DNA of 64,000 nt, from positions 6,690,001 through 6,754,000 of the forward strand of contig NC_068972.1 in NCBI RefSeq assembly GCF_016808095.1. The letters are read 5' to 3'. The position numbers and the translations under genes were made by a program. The notes under the pieces are model-generated. The model was not told where the DNA came from, did no database searches, and was given only the letters and a program-made list of their open reading frames with translations. The DNA comes from Vigna angularis (Eukaryota; Streptophyta; Magnoliopsida; Fabales; Fabaceae). Positions 37,115 through 49,728 of the stretch are shown piece by piece (positions within the stretch are counted from its first letter, which is position 1; each line of letters begins with the position of its first letter).

Positions 37115-38290
37115 ATAAATTATCACCCCACAGTTACAATCTGATTCCGGAACACCCGTCCCAGCTGCAGTAAAAACAAAAAACACAGCTAAATCGTCAC
37201 AAAAAGATAAAGAGCCATTGTAATTTACTGCAAGAACTGACAAGAAAACCAAACCAATCCGGGCATGGTCAGAGTTAAAGAGACTACAACTAGGTTCCAA
37301 GTTTTAGTCATGTAAAACATGTTTCATTAAAAACCACAGATGTGGTCGCTTTCTATTCTTTTAACAAATAATAATGCAAAAGAAAATCTATACTAGAATA
37401 GAAGAAAAGAACACAGTAGCACGATTTAATCACGATAATTAAACACAGAAACAGTAAATCAATATATTCTCGAGTCAAGTACAGCCTATATTTGCTGATA
37501 AGAAAAAGCACAGACTGTATTTGTTAGAGACGTGTTGAAGAATGAAAATTGATGAAGGGTGAAGAGTAATGCGGAAAGACATACTAAACATTTTTACTTC
37601 GAAACTTGTAATCTGCATAAGACTTAACCAACAAATTATTCAAAACAAACACATAGAAAACAGCTTAAACTTCAAGAAGTGAATTATTTGATTATTCTGA
37701 AAGAGAAGAGCAGAAGAACCCATTTCCTTCAACTCAAATTCGATTTGTAGTCAAATAGAATTCAAAAACAAACACACATATGTATGTGTGTGTACGTATA
37801 TATATGTATGTAAACGAGTGTATTACCCTGACATGATCAGATCCACCCAATTTGTGAGAAACACTAAACACATTTGAAGTAAAAACCATGCAACCGTACA
37901 TAACAACACCGTAAGATCTACTCAACCCAGAATTGAAAACATAAACTTTCTTCAAAACCAATGACTCCAAGACATAATTAAAAATCAGATCCAGGTACCC
38001 ATTAAGGGAAACTTGAAAAGAAAAGGAGAAAGAAACCGAAAAAAAAAGTGCAAACTTGAAATGAGTCAAACCTGAGGGGAATGGCATAGAGAACAGAGGG
38101 AGAGATCTAACAGAGAGTTGGTTTGGGAGCAAAAGTGAAACAAAAACAGACAAGAAGAAGTAATTGGTGGCAGAGGAAGTGGTTGGATCTGTAGAGAACG
38201 TAGTTAAGTAGGGAAAATAAAAGATGGTGAAAATAGGAAAAGTTTTTGAAGTTGAAGAGAAGAGGTGACACTTTACGAGAGGAGGAAAGA
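37115..38290 (-). other. Leader region (5' UTR exons and intron) of the coiled-coil gene
   Basis: A pyrimidine-rich probable first exon lies at about 38073-38290, with a CAG|GTTTGA donor at 38072. The next exon would begin after an ACTGCAG acceptor at about 37169. Joining them creates a short uORF starting ATGCCATTCCCCTCAG and reading MPFPSAGTGVPESDCNCGVI plus three residues before a stop. An alternative donor (AGG|GTAATA) lies at 37827. The plus/minus frames at 37734-38312 are not supported as coding. Confidence 0.4.
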
Positions 38291-38768
38291 AAACATGAAC
38301 AATGTCAATCACGAATAGTGGTGGGACACGTGTCGAGTGAGAGAAAAATATCGTCTAGAAAAATCTTACTTTTCTTTTTCCTACGGTTACAGCTTGTGTT
38401 GGTTGGGTATCGAAGGGACACGTGGACCTTTTATGGCGAGTGTGGGACCCGTCCAATAACCTAGTGGAACTCGTCCTAGGAGGAGAATCCAGCATCTTTT
38501 TTAAGGGTAAGGGAGGGACGGTTGAGATTCTTTCTTCTTAAAGATGGTTATAGTGTGGATGCTGTGTAATTTCCACTTTCACTTGAGGCGTGACTTCTTT
38601 GATCTCTGCTTTGGTTTCGCTTTTTTTTTGCAATAAAAAGTTATATGTAGACTAATAATTTTTGTAAAGTTTAATCAAGAAGCTTTCTATATTAAATATG
38701 TTAAATAAAAATTAAATTTAAAAATGTCACTCTTCCTCACCCCTCTTCTCCCTTGAGATTCTCGTATT

Positions 38769-40336
38769 TATAATTAGAGTGTTTCTTTCTATACTTTCAA
38801 CATTTCATCCTTTATTTTCAAAAATTCTATTTTCAACTTTTTGACACTCAACACCTCTAATTTTTTTAAAAATTTTACTTTTAATTTTTTTTCTCTTTCT
38901 TATTAAAAACATTTTAATAAATATCTTTTCATTTTTTTCTCTTTCTTATTAAAGACACTCTACACCATCTTAATAATAATTCTAATTTAATTTAAAATTT
39001 AAATATTATTTAATATAATTTTATATTTTAATAATTATTAAAATATGATTTATATTATAATAATAACTATATCAAAAAAATAAAAATAAAACAATAAAAA
39101 TAAAAATAAAATAATAATAATAATATAAAAGTTGATTTAATATATTTAAATATATTAAATTATATTAAAATTGTAAAATCAATTAAACAATTATTAAATT
39201 GTAAATAAAAACAAAAAAATTTCAAAAACTTGTTATAAAAAATTATTTTATTTTTTATTTAAAATTTAATCAATATTTAATTTAATTAAAATTATAGCAA
39301 TATTTATTATATTTTTATATTTTAATAATTATTAAAATATGATTTATATTTTTATAATAGTTTTATTAAAAAATAAAAATAATAATAACTAAAATAAAAG
39401 TAAAAATAATGAAAATAAAAATAATATTAAAAATCAAATTTAATATATTTAAATATATTAAATTATATCAAAATATTAAATTAAATTAAAAAATTATTAA
39501 AATTTAAATAAAAACAAAATTTTAGAAACGTTAGTCGGATACAGAGATTCGATAAATTTATAATCGGACTCATAAATAAATTTTTCTAAAATTTTGATTT
39601 TTATTTAAGTTCTAATAATTATTTAATTTAATTTAATATTTTAATATAATTTAATATATTTAAATGTATTAAATGTGATTTTTAATATTATTTTTATTTT
39701 CATTATTTTTACTCTTATTTTAGTTATTATTATTTTTATTTTTTAATAAAACTATTATAAAAATATAAATCATATTTTAATAATTATTAAAACATAAAAA
39801 TATAATAAATAATGCTTTAATTTTTAATTAAATTAAATATTGATTAAATTTTAAATAAAAAACAAAACTGATTTTCGATAACAAGTTTTTGAAATTTTTT
39901 GTTTTTATTTACAATTTAATAATTGTTTAATTTATTTTAATATTTTAATATAATATAATATATTTAAATATATTAAGTCAAATTTTATATTATTATTATT
40001 ATTTTATTTTTATTTTTATTTTTATTTTTTTAATATAGCTATTATTATAATATAAATCATATTTTAATAATTATTAAAATATAAAATTATATTAAATAAT
40101 ATTTAAATTTTAAATTAAATTAGAATTATTATTAAGGTGGTGTAGAGTGTTTTTAATAAGAAAGAGAAGAAAATAAAAAGATATTTATTAAAATGTTTTT
40201 AATAAGAATAAGAAAAAGAAGAAAATTAAAAATGAAATTTTTGAAAAAATTGGAGGTGCAGGATGTCTTAAAAATGAAATTTTTAGAAGTACAAGATGAG
40301 ATATTGGAGATATAGGATGAAACACTCTTATAATCA
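38769..40336. mobile_element. Giant inverted repeat (arms about 760 bp, spacer about 50 bp)
   Basis: The left arm 38769-39528 is the near-complete reverse complement of the right arm 39581-40336. I aligned them across the full length, with an estimated identity around 90%. Outer ends read AGAGTGTTTC on both sides. Shared inner blocks include ACACTCTACACCA and TATCTTTT, with arm tips CAAAATTTTAGAAA and TTTCTAAAATTTTG. The single-copy spacer (about 39529-39580) contains CGGATACAGAGATTCG. The string TTATAAT lies at both outer flanks and may be a remnant target duplication. No transposase is present. It would fold into a very long hairpin if transcribed. It is a foldback-type element or a head-to-head duplication of one element. 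Confidence 0.85.
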
Positions 40337-40359
40337 ACAGAGTGAATATAAAAATATTA

Positions 40360-41224
40360 GGGTGTTGCTCCCTCCACCACCACACCTTTCTCCCTCCACC
40401 TCCCCTTTACTATTTTGCCCCTCAGTAAAATTTTATTTTTAGGATTATTATTTTTTTATTTTATCCATTCACAACCTATTTCACTAATAATCTATTCTAA
40501 TCCCATACATGAGTAAAATACTTTTCTTTCATTTTAACATTATATTTCTTCCTCTCTTTCTTTCGTCGTTGTGAGATACTACAAGTTGCAAAGTTTGGTG
40601 GTGATGGAAAGAATTATCAAGCAGTCTCCCTCTCGTGGTGCAGTGTCGCTCTCGTGGTGCAGTGCGTGGAGTGGTGCAGCGCGTGTCGTGCTTCCTCCAG
40701 GTGCATATTCGAATAAACCTTGAAATAAAACCCTAAAATAAAAAACGTAACCTTTAAACGGAGGTGACATCCTTCAACGGATGTCAACATCCGTTTAAGG
40801 AAAAACAGATGTCGACATCTGTTTTTACCTTAAACTGTTTGTTTTATTAGGGGACATCCGTTGAAGGATGTCACCTCCGTTGATGTATACTTCCTCACGC
40901 TGGTTGATGCTCTGGACGCTCCTCGATGTTCCTCCACACCACGGCGGCGACGCTCCTTCACACCATGGCGACAATGAAAGCTTTCAAACAAAAAAAAAAC
41001 TGGGAAGAAAAAGGAATGGAAGTGCGGGAGGTGGGGAAGTGAAACGGAAATGGGGAAAAGGGAAGAGAGTTACGTGGGTGGGTGCTGGGAAAGTAAAATT
41101 AGGGTTTCAAATTATTTAAAATAGGGTAAAAGTAAAAATCTTTTTAACTTAAGGATATAATTGTATTTAAAATAATGTGGGGAGGTGGAGGAAGTATAGA
41201 GTGGTGGTGGAGGGAGCAACACCC
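40360..41224. mobile_element. Non-autonomous Mutator-like element with 9-bp target duplication
   Basis: Both ends read GGGTGTTGCTCCCTCCACCA inward, with a TIR of about 50 bp. The identical 9-bp AAAATATTA flanks both sides (40351-40359 and 41225-41233). This is diagnostic of Mutator-like transposition. It begins 24 bp from the end of the giant inverted repeat. The interior is more GC-rich and may include captured host sequence (40550-40720 and 40880-41060), but I recognise no family. It also holds a nested perfect hairpin at 40756-40883. Confidence 0.9.
40756..40883. repeat. Nested perfect hairpin inside the Mutator-like element
   Basis: A 29-bp sequence beginning AACGGAGGTGACATCCTT near 40756 recurs as an exact reverse complement ending AAGGATGTCACCTCCGTT near 40883. 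In the loop is a second, exact 26-bp palindrome centred on GTCGAC (around 40804-40829). The repeated word is ACATCCGTT or AACGGATGT. Perfect matching amid otherwise diverged TE sequence is notable. Confidence 0.88.
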
Positions 41225-41312
41225 AAAATATTAATGTTAGTTCATTTATTATTGGGCCTAAAGCCCAATACACGCAACATAATTTGTATACAATTTTTCA
41301 ACATAAAAATCT

Positions 41313-42115
41313 ATGCACCCTTTTAACAAAATTTTTAAAACTGTTTCTTATTTATAATTTAATAAATATTTAATTTAATTTGAAAATCTAATATTATTTA
41401 ATATATTTTTATATTTTAATAATTATTAAAATATAATTTGTATTATTATAATAGTTATATTAAAAAAATTAAAAGTAAAATAATTAAAATAAAAGTAATA
41501 ATAATAAAAATAATAATATAAAATCTGATTTAATATATATAAATATATTAAATTATATTAAAATATTAAATTAATAAATAAGATTTCAAAATTTTTAGAT
41601 TTCTTGATTATTTTTATTTTTATTTTTATTTTTTAATATTACTTTTATAATAATATAAATTATATTTTAATAGTTATTTAAATATAAATATATTAAATAA
41701 TATCAAATTTTTAAATTAAATTAAATAATTTATAATTTATAAATAAAAAACAATTTTTTAAAACTTTCGTTTCGGGAATTGGAAATCCGATATCGGATAC
41801 CATCCGATGACTTTTTTTTAAATTTTATTTTCTATTTAAAATTAATAATAATTTAATTTAATAATTCAATATATTTATATATATTAAATCATATTTTATA
41901 TTATTATTTTGTTTTTCTATTTTTTTTATTACTTTTATTTTAATTATTTTAATTTTAATTTTTGTAATATAATTATTATAATAATACAAATTATATTTTA
42001 ATAATTATTAAAATATGAAAAAATATGAAAAAATATTATATTTTTAAATTAAATTAAATAGTTATTAAATTATTAAAAAAAAGACAAAGTTTTAAAAATT
42101 TTGTTAAAAGGGTGG
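41313..42115. mobile_element. Second, rearranged inverted-repeat element related to the giant one
   Basis: The left end (TGCACCCTTTTAACAAAATT) matches the reverse complement of the right end (CCACCCTTTTAACAAAATT). Alignment continues inward for about 260 bp (41313-41575 with about 41850-42115). The middle holds a further inverted piece (41620-41770) of the left arm. The sequence at 42116-42250 resembles the outer right arm of the 38769-40336 element (GTGTAG..., TTGGAGGTGCA), so both belong to one family. The left outer part is missing here. Confidence 0.65.
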
Positions 42116-42250
42116 AGAGTTAAAAAAAGTGTAGGACTAATTTAAATAGAAAGAGAAAAAGTAAAAGAAATATTTATTAATGTTAAAAAGAAATTTTTAG
42201 AAAAGTGAGAGTAGGTCAAGTGTTGGAGGTGCATGGTAAAACACCTAATA

Positions 42251-45200
42251 CTACACTGGCTTCTTTAAAGAGATAAAATATGTTATATTTAATTAATCTC
42301 AATGGAAAAAAAATCTTCTATCCACTAAATTTATTCTTCTATGTAACTTTCTATAATATAAGAAACTAATTTGAAATACCCTTTGTTAATTTCAAGATTT
42401 CATAAGTGGGAAATAATTTTTTGACATCCCTGTTATCAATTTTTTACAAAAAAGAAAAAACTAATAATTTTATTCTATCCCCTAAAGAAACTCCAAAATT
42501 AATAGTCAATTATGCTGAGATTTACAAGAACAAGTTATGTTTTAAACTAGAAGATTCTTTATAGTGTGCCAGATTAAAAACTCCATACATCAAATAATTG
42601 ACATAGAATGAGATATTAAAAAAATTATATAATAAGTATCTAACATTATAGAAAATTGTATTTTGGCTCCACTACTTTTGGGCTTCATTGTTTACCCAAT
42701 GATTTTGACTATATTAATATACGCAACACAATGTTACTATTTCTTTTCTTCCAAATTATTGATTGACGTACATGACATACAAGTTGTAGTGAGTTCGGAT
42801 TATGTTTATGATAAAAGTAATAATTCTTATTTTTCTAACATTATGTCAGAAAAAATGTGTGCCTAAATATCTTACAAATATCTTCCTCATGTGTTACATT
42901 TTTAAGATAGAGCACTCTGTGTAAATCCTTTTGTACAATATTAAAAATTAAAAATACATTTTATAAGTTTTGATTTATTAATTTCATTACTCTATTTTTA
43001 AATAAATATTTTTTTCTTTAAATATTGAGTTAACATAATAACTAGTTTTCAAATATCTCAAATAGATATTTTTCTTATTTTTTGTGGTTTTCTAGAGTTG
43101 TTATATTCTTCTTAACTAACCAATACTTAGTTTGTAACATCGAAAAAATCTTGATATATTAATAAATTGACAATATAATTTATCCACAAACACTTCAGTT
43201 ATGTAAATACTCGTGTAATTTGTGGACATAGACATAGTCTAACTTAATAAAAATGAAATATTAGAAAAGGAAAAGACAAATTCTTTGTCTAAGTAAAAAA
43301 TCGACGTTCAAAAAATAATTGATCAGTGAAAAAAGAATCTGGATAACTGTTTTTGTTTTGTAATGTATTTAACTTATTTGTGTTTTTAGTTTTTTATTTT
43401 ATTTTAAAATTGGATAGTCAAATATTAATATTGTAAAGATAAATTTTTTTACAATATCTAATAGTTTAATATAGTTTAAAAGTTGAAGTGATTCATTTAT
43501 CACGATTTTATCTTTAAAATATGTTTTAAAAAGTGGAAGAAAGAAGAGTATTTAAATCAGCTTAAATTAACAGTCAGATTTTTAAGTATGGTAATAATAT
43601 ATTTTATTTTAAAACTCAACTTTATTAAAGTTATGTTGAAAAGAAATCGTGCTATTATATCTTAAATGAGTTTATAATCACTTTTCATGTTTCATAATTC
43701 TACGTACCAATAGTCAATAACGTAATCTTCAAACCAAGAAAGAAAAATTATCTTTTTCAAGAATATACCGTCTCATTAATGATTACTTATTGTCACAAAA
43801 TTTATATCATGTTACTAATTAATGACGCTTTTCATGTTAAGAATTTAATTGAAAGTTCCAATTGGGAAGTTTGAATATATAGAAAATTTATAAAACCAAA
43901 TATTTCAAAGATAAGAAATAAAAGAGAATAAAAATAGATCTATTTAAAATTAAAATTGTACTCGCTTATTCCATAAGAATAAAAATAAGTAATTTTGCAT
44001 TTCTTCTTAATTTGGTAGATATAATTTTTTTTTTTTCTAAGGAGCAGAAGGAGGATAGTTTATTATAATCAATGTAACAGTTTTGAAGGAAAAGGTCTTA
44101 AATTACATTCAAACCATATGTGTTAAAAGAGGATGGATTTCACCTATATTGAAAGAAGATAAAATTCACATTAGCTCTACTGCACTCTAATACGTTTTCA
44201 TGAAAATTAAGAAGTCGAATTTTACTTTTTATTTTGAAAAATTATAAATATATTTCTTTGTTTATTTTTCTTGGCAATCACCCAACATGTTTTTTATTTG
44301 TCACTCTTTTAATTTTATCATAAATATTAAAATAATTAAAAATAAGAATATAACTTAAGCGATATTATCATATCAACAACCATAACTTATTAATAAATAG
44401 CTAAAATTAAAACAGAATAATAGATTAAATGTATGACAAAATTACAAACGTCAATAACTACTTGTAACATTTACTGTTATTATTAATACAAATTCATCTA
44501 AAATAAACAAATACCATTTGTATGATAATAGCTAAATATTTGAAAATTTTCTAAATAAGTAAATGAATAAATTTATTATATTTTTTTAAATAGTTACGTA
44601 CTTATTAAATATCTACATAAAGCAGACGCATAAAACTGAATGAAAAAATGTATTGTTTCAGGAAATATATATAATTTATAACTAAACTTCATATCATGAA
44701 ATATAATAGGAACAAAAAAAGCATATGCAATAAATTCAATTAGAAAATGATCTCATACCACCTATGTTTAAAAAAATATGGATACAGACATACATTATTA
44801 TAGGATAATGATAAGGTGAGATATATTTACATTTATTTGATATATATTATAAAGATAAAATAATTATAAAAAAGTAAACTTTTATATATTTTTTCTTTTA
44901 AAAATAATATCAAATAAATATAAAAAACTCGTATATATCAAAATATTATTTCTGTCATCCTAATCACTTGTTTTGCCATGATTTGATATTTGAGATGTAG
45001 TAAGAATTATATTTCATCCAGGTTCTTGGATAGTAGTGAGAAAGACGAAAACTAATATGGTTGTTTTTTACGTGGAGTATTTTTACACATATTTTTCTGA
45101 TTATTTGGTGGTTTCTTTAAGTTGTTATTGAAATTATACAACAATATTCAAACAAGTATGTTTATTATCATTATTATAAAGCGTTCAATATTTTCACTTT

Positions 45201-46969
45201 TTTCACCATAGTCTTATGTAATACTTAGAATTCCCAACTATATATTTCTTTTAAACTGATCCCAATATAAGTTTCACACAAATCATATTAAGGATATAAT
45301 TTTTTTTCTAGGGAATTATTATTTTTTATTTTTATCCTGAGCTTTATTAATTTTTAAGATAGTTTTTTTTCTTTGACGTCTTTGAATTCAAATATTGGCC
45401 CTTGGTCCTTAGAGATAATCTTTTAATCGTTTCTGCATTTATTATCAACATCAATCAATCTAGTAACTCAATCAGTGGTGTTAGCTCAGTCAATTTTGTT
45501 CCAACTTTGGTAGTTGGCAAGATAAGATAAACTAAACAAACGCGTTTAGACAGCCAAAGATGCACGAGTAAGTTAAAAATTTAATGAAATGAGATTGAAG
45601 CATAAAAATGATTTGCAGTTTAAGAGTGAGAAGATTTACACATTCAAATGAATGAGAAATTTGACGCAAGAAAAAGTGAAAGGTGGTCCAATACGATGTG
45701 GGACTATTTATAAAGGTGATGAAGTGCAGGAACCACTTAGGTTGAGAATTGGGTATTGGTGTAGTGATGAAAGCAAGCGGCATATATGTTTTACACGTAT
45801 CGAAGATTATGATAGAAATAAACATAAAGATAGACAAAGCAAAAATGGTGACGTGCTAGCAAAAAGCACAATCGATAAGGCTATAATAATCCTCCACAAC
45901 ACCACAATTTGTTTTTCACCCTCCATTTCTTGTGTTTTTTTAATTCCAAGGATAAGAACAATTAGAATTGAGTTATTCACAATCAATTGGGCTGTGATCT
46001 CTTTTACATTACAAAAATTGACATAATTAAAAAATATAATTATAAAAATAATTATTAATTTCATATTTTTTTAAATAAGGGTGAGACTATGCTTTTATGA
46101 TCATTTAAATATCTATTTTTTATATAAAAGATTGATTATTTTTTACTAAATATAATTTTTTATTAAAGATAAACGGAAAATTCAAGAATATATATATCTC
46201 ATACCACCTATCCTATCAAAATACATGGTCAGAGTTTAAATAAATGAAGACAAAAAATGATTTCATGTCTCGGTATTATAAAAAGCAAAAACATTGTTTA
46301 CGTGTTTCTCGTGAATCTCATACTTATAACATTATCATGTGCTTGCACCAACTTTTTGTCAATTCTAACTTCAGTTTATTAGGTACGTAACATGATTAAC
46401 ATTTTTTTTATCGTCTTGGTTTCTATTAATTTGATAAATGAAATCAGCATGCCCCATAATTAAATAAATTCTATGCTATGGTATATATAGCCACGAAGGA
46501 ACTGGAGGTCAAGTCCAGTTCATAGCCTAAATCCATCCTAATTGATCACAGAGGATCTTGCCGACATATTTTATAAGGGTGTAAGAACTTTTTTTAATAA
46601 CTGTAAAAATAAAATTTAAAATATTAAATATATTAAAATTCAAAATAAGTATATGTATTTGTATTTTAAATTTCGTCGACCGCTCATTTGATGCATATTG
46701 TTTACTTTAAAAGATAAAAAAAATCATAATATGTATTATAACGATAAAACAATATTTTCAATCTTTGATGAAAAGTTTCATTATACGAAATCAGACACTG
46801 ATTATGGTCCTATTTAAGTAACTATTATTGATCCGATCAACCAATGTGTTTTTATACATAATGAGATTCAACTTTGCTAAGTGAATAATACATAATTAAT
46901 CAATAATTACAGATTTATTTAAAAAACAATATTTATTAAAATTTTATTTCCCATGGTAATTGATTTGAT

Positions 46970-47016
<47 letters not shown>

Positions 47017-47203
47017 TTCACAAATAATTTTACTTCATTTACAAAATTTATTTGATTAGGTTGTTCGCTCGTTTAATCAAAATAAAATGAATAATGTTGG
47101 GTAAAAAACTTGTTCAATATAACTTGTAGTTTTTTCATTCTATTTGAAATAACGTTAAACCTTATTGCTTGCAATATATATTGTTATTTTCGTTTTTACC
47201 TTT
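42251..47203. other. AT-rich intergenic region with no supportable gene
   Basis: About 5 kb with only short, featureless frames. The frame at 45652-46026 follows a TATTTATAAAGG motif but has no recognisable domain. It contains a probable diverged MITE copy at about 44812-44952 and an (AT)n tract at 46975-47011. Confidence 0.6.
44812..44952 (+). mobile_element. Diverged MITE, family A copy 3 (tentative)
   Basis: It shares the order of family A landmarks: TTTACATTTATTTGATA at the left, AAAGTAAACTTTTATATATT in the middle, and ATCAAATAAATATAAAAAAC then ATATATCAAAAT at the right. It is much more diverged than the copies at 21537 and 55151. Confidence 0.35.
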
Positions 47204-48552
47204 TGTAACATCCCAAAAATACAGTCTAAAATTATATGATAGAATAATTACATTGAATAATATTACAGATCAGTCTTACATTAAAGAGAACGTACGGCCG
47301 TGGCCGAACGGCCTTACAGAAAGACTAGAAAATTAAAAACCGAACGACATAAGTAATTTTGATCGAACGGTTTACAAAAGCCTATACCGAACGGTCAAAC
47401 AAAAGCAAAGGAAAAAGGTGATCGAGCAATCACCTTACTATCAGACTATTATTGACCGAACGGTTCTACTGCTCGGTCTTAACTTCTACCTCTACTAAGT
47501 TATCTTCCTCCAGTGCCTCTTCCAGCAGCTCGTCTCCTTCTGCTCACATCCACACGGATGATCATTGCAACAGAAGGACAACCGAACGTACAAAACAGAC
47601 AAGACAGGAAACACGGGGTAAACTTATGTAATTTAGTTCAGATATAAACATATATTTCACACAATCAACCAAACAAGATAATTCATCATTCGTTCATGCA
47701 AAGCCTAATACTAGACTGACTGTCCGGACTGTATGAAATTTGTGTAGCTACGACGTTCGTGTATCCGGGTGATGTAGTAACTGGGATACCCTCAACAGCT
47801 GCCACCCGAGGTTAGTCCTATCTGTCCAAATTAACCATAAGGACTAGGACCTCCTGCGGTTCCCACACATGACTTACCTTCCTCTACGTGAGGACGAGTA
47901 ATCACGAAACATCAGGATGAACCGCCATCTTAGCATGCCCACATTCATACTTTACCAATTCCAATATACATTCATGAGTCATTCCTCCCCGGAACGCTCG
48001 TCCATAATCCAACACATTTCATCCATATCATATTCTCTTCATCTTTCATTATTAATCATCTCAATTTCACCTTCGTACAAGGATTATTAAGGACACCAAA
48101 TACCGAACGTTCAATCCTACTCAGAACGAGAACGAACACTTGGAACGAGATAGAGAGGTCTCCAGTTCCAGAACAGATTAAGACCGAGAGGGTTAATATC
48201 GGGTTGAGAAAGAAACCGAGTACAATCATATATCACAAGAACGACTAGAACAAACGTTACTTACAAAGTGAGTCAATTAAATGAACTGACTCTTGAGAGC
48301 TCAAACCGAACACCGCAAAGACTATGCCAAGTGCTAAGACTCTAGGCCGAAACCAATGAATACGGACACTTGAAAGAATAATAATTAGAAGAATTCACAT
48401 GAAGAAACCGTACGCTTATAAATACTTAGCTTATTTGAATTCACATCAGGAAAACCGAATGTCAGTCAATGACCGAGCACGGTAGAGAGAGAACTCTATT
48501 GAAGTTGGACGAACACTATTTTCATCAAGATAGATTATAAAAAGAAAAGAGA

Positions 48553-48618
48553 ATGAGCGCTTGATGTAAGACCGAGCACTACTCAGTATGAGCGCTTGGT
48601 GTAAGACCGAGCACTACT
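48553..48618. repeat. 35-bp tandem duplication inside the candidate LTR
   Basis: The unit ATGAGCGCTTGATGTAAGAC followed by CGAGCACTACT occurs twice (48553-48587 and 48588-48618), differing by one A/G in the shared core. Confidence 0.85.
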
Positions 48619-48696
48619 AAACTTATAGTAGAAGGCTTGATAAATATAATAAGATACCATTTGGAGTAGTGTTTAAGAACAAACGAAAATATACAA

Positions 48697-48700
<4 letters not shown>

Positions 48701-48747
<47 letters not shown>
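48701..48747. repeat. (AT)n microsatellite, about 47 bp
   Basis: An uninterrupted alternating AT run inside the candidate LTR. Confidence 0.95.
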
Positions 48748-48748
<1 letters not shown>

Positions 48749-49728
48749 TTAAGTTTATAACCGAATACCAAGAAACAATTATGCTTGGTCGAACGCTCAA
48801 GCACAGTATTACAAAACTAAGACGCTCGTCCTCAACTAGGATTCTTCCCAAATGAAAGAATCCAATTCCAACCAAGTTCATTAGAAAAACCGAACGGTCA
48901 AGGATCGTTCAGTGACGAACGTACACTTTTATAGGGAAATTTCATACTAGAATTATTTATCTTCAACTCATTTCTCAACATATATCTTCATGATTTCATA
49001 CATTCATATCATAATAAATTTTCATACTTCATACAATCAAAACATAGCAACCATCATGTTTCATATAGTCAAACATCTCAACAATCATGCTTCATTTTAA
49101 TTTAGCAACTCAACGAACGTTCATGCAATACAGCAACATACAAATTAAATTAGATAAGTTTCCCTTACCTCTAAGCGTGACCGGACGTTCACAGAGACAG
49201 AATATAGTTCACCATTACCAGTTCTTCTACCCTCAATGCTCGACAATTTCCAACTACACCAAGTGACAGCCCAACGCTATCAGAACCACTCATTTTGAGA
49301 ATGGTGATCAACACATGAAACCAGAACTGGGTTTGCATGTCTAAGGAAACGAACGACAGAGTGAAGAGAAGAACTTACCAGCCCAGCTTCACAAATCGAA
49401 CGGTTTATCTGGAAGCTCTTGATGCCGGAAGTGCTTTTACAGTGTCTGAACGGAGATCGGAGAAGAGAAAGGGTGAGAGTTCGTAGAGAGAAGGAAGAGC
49501 TTTTTAGAGAGAAGGAGGAGAAAATGGATTAGAGATTTGGAGAAGAAGGTTGCATGCAAAGGGAGTGGTGTGAGTTTTGAAAAACTGCGTTTTGTTACCA
49601 CCGTCAAGGACGAACTGCCTCTCCTCTGCCCACACCTGTCTCCCACTATCTGATTTTCGGTTCCTCTTCGCTTGACACCTGACATCCGTTCAGAGAAATT
49701 TTGGGTGCGTTTTAAATGGGTTCTAACA

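Larger units (their letters stand above)
47204..49728 (-). mobile_element. Candidate solo LTR, about 2.5 kb
   Basis: The block starts TGTAACATCCC and ends GGGTTCTAACA, so it has TG...CA ends with imperfect short inverted termini typical of LTRs. Flanking pentamers are CCTTT and CCCTT (4/5 match). A TATA box, TATAAAAG on the minus strand, sits at 48926-48933 about 800 bp from the minus-strand 5' end, which sets the proposed orientation. The block is more GC-rich than its flanks and studded with CCGAACG/CGAACGG words. It includes a 35-bp tandem duplication at 48553-48618 and a (TA)n tract. No gag/pol or second LTR is visible. Confidence 0.5.

Noticed and set aside
37734..38312. 192-codon minus-strand frame over the leader of the coiled-coil gene
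   Set aside because: Rich in Phe/Ser/Leu from pyrimidine-rich leader DNA, crosses likely splice donors, and shows no domain.
45652..46026. 124-codon plus-strand frame preceded by a TATTTATAAAGG motif
   Set aside because: The translation has no recognisable domain, is overlapped by an equally long minus-strand frame, and has no splice context. The upstream GATGTGGGACT motif hints at an old LTR fragment instead.
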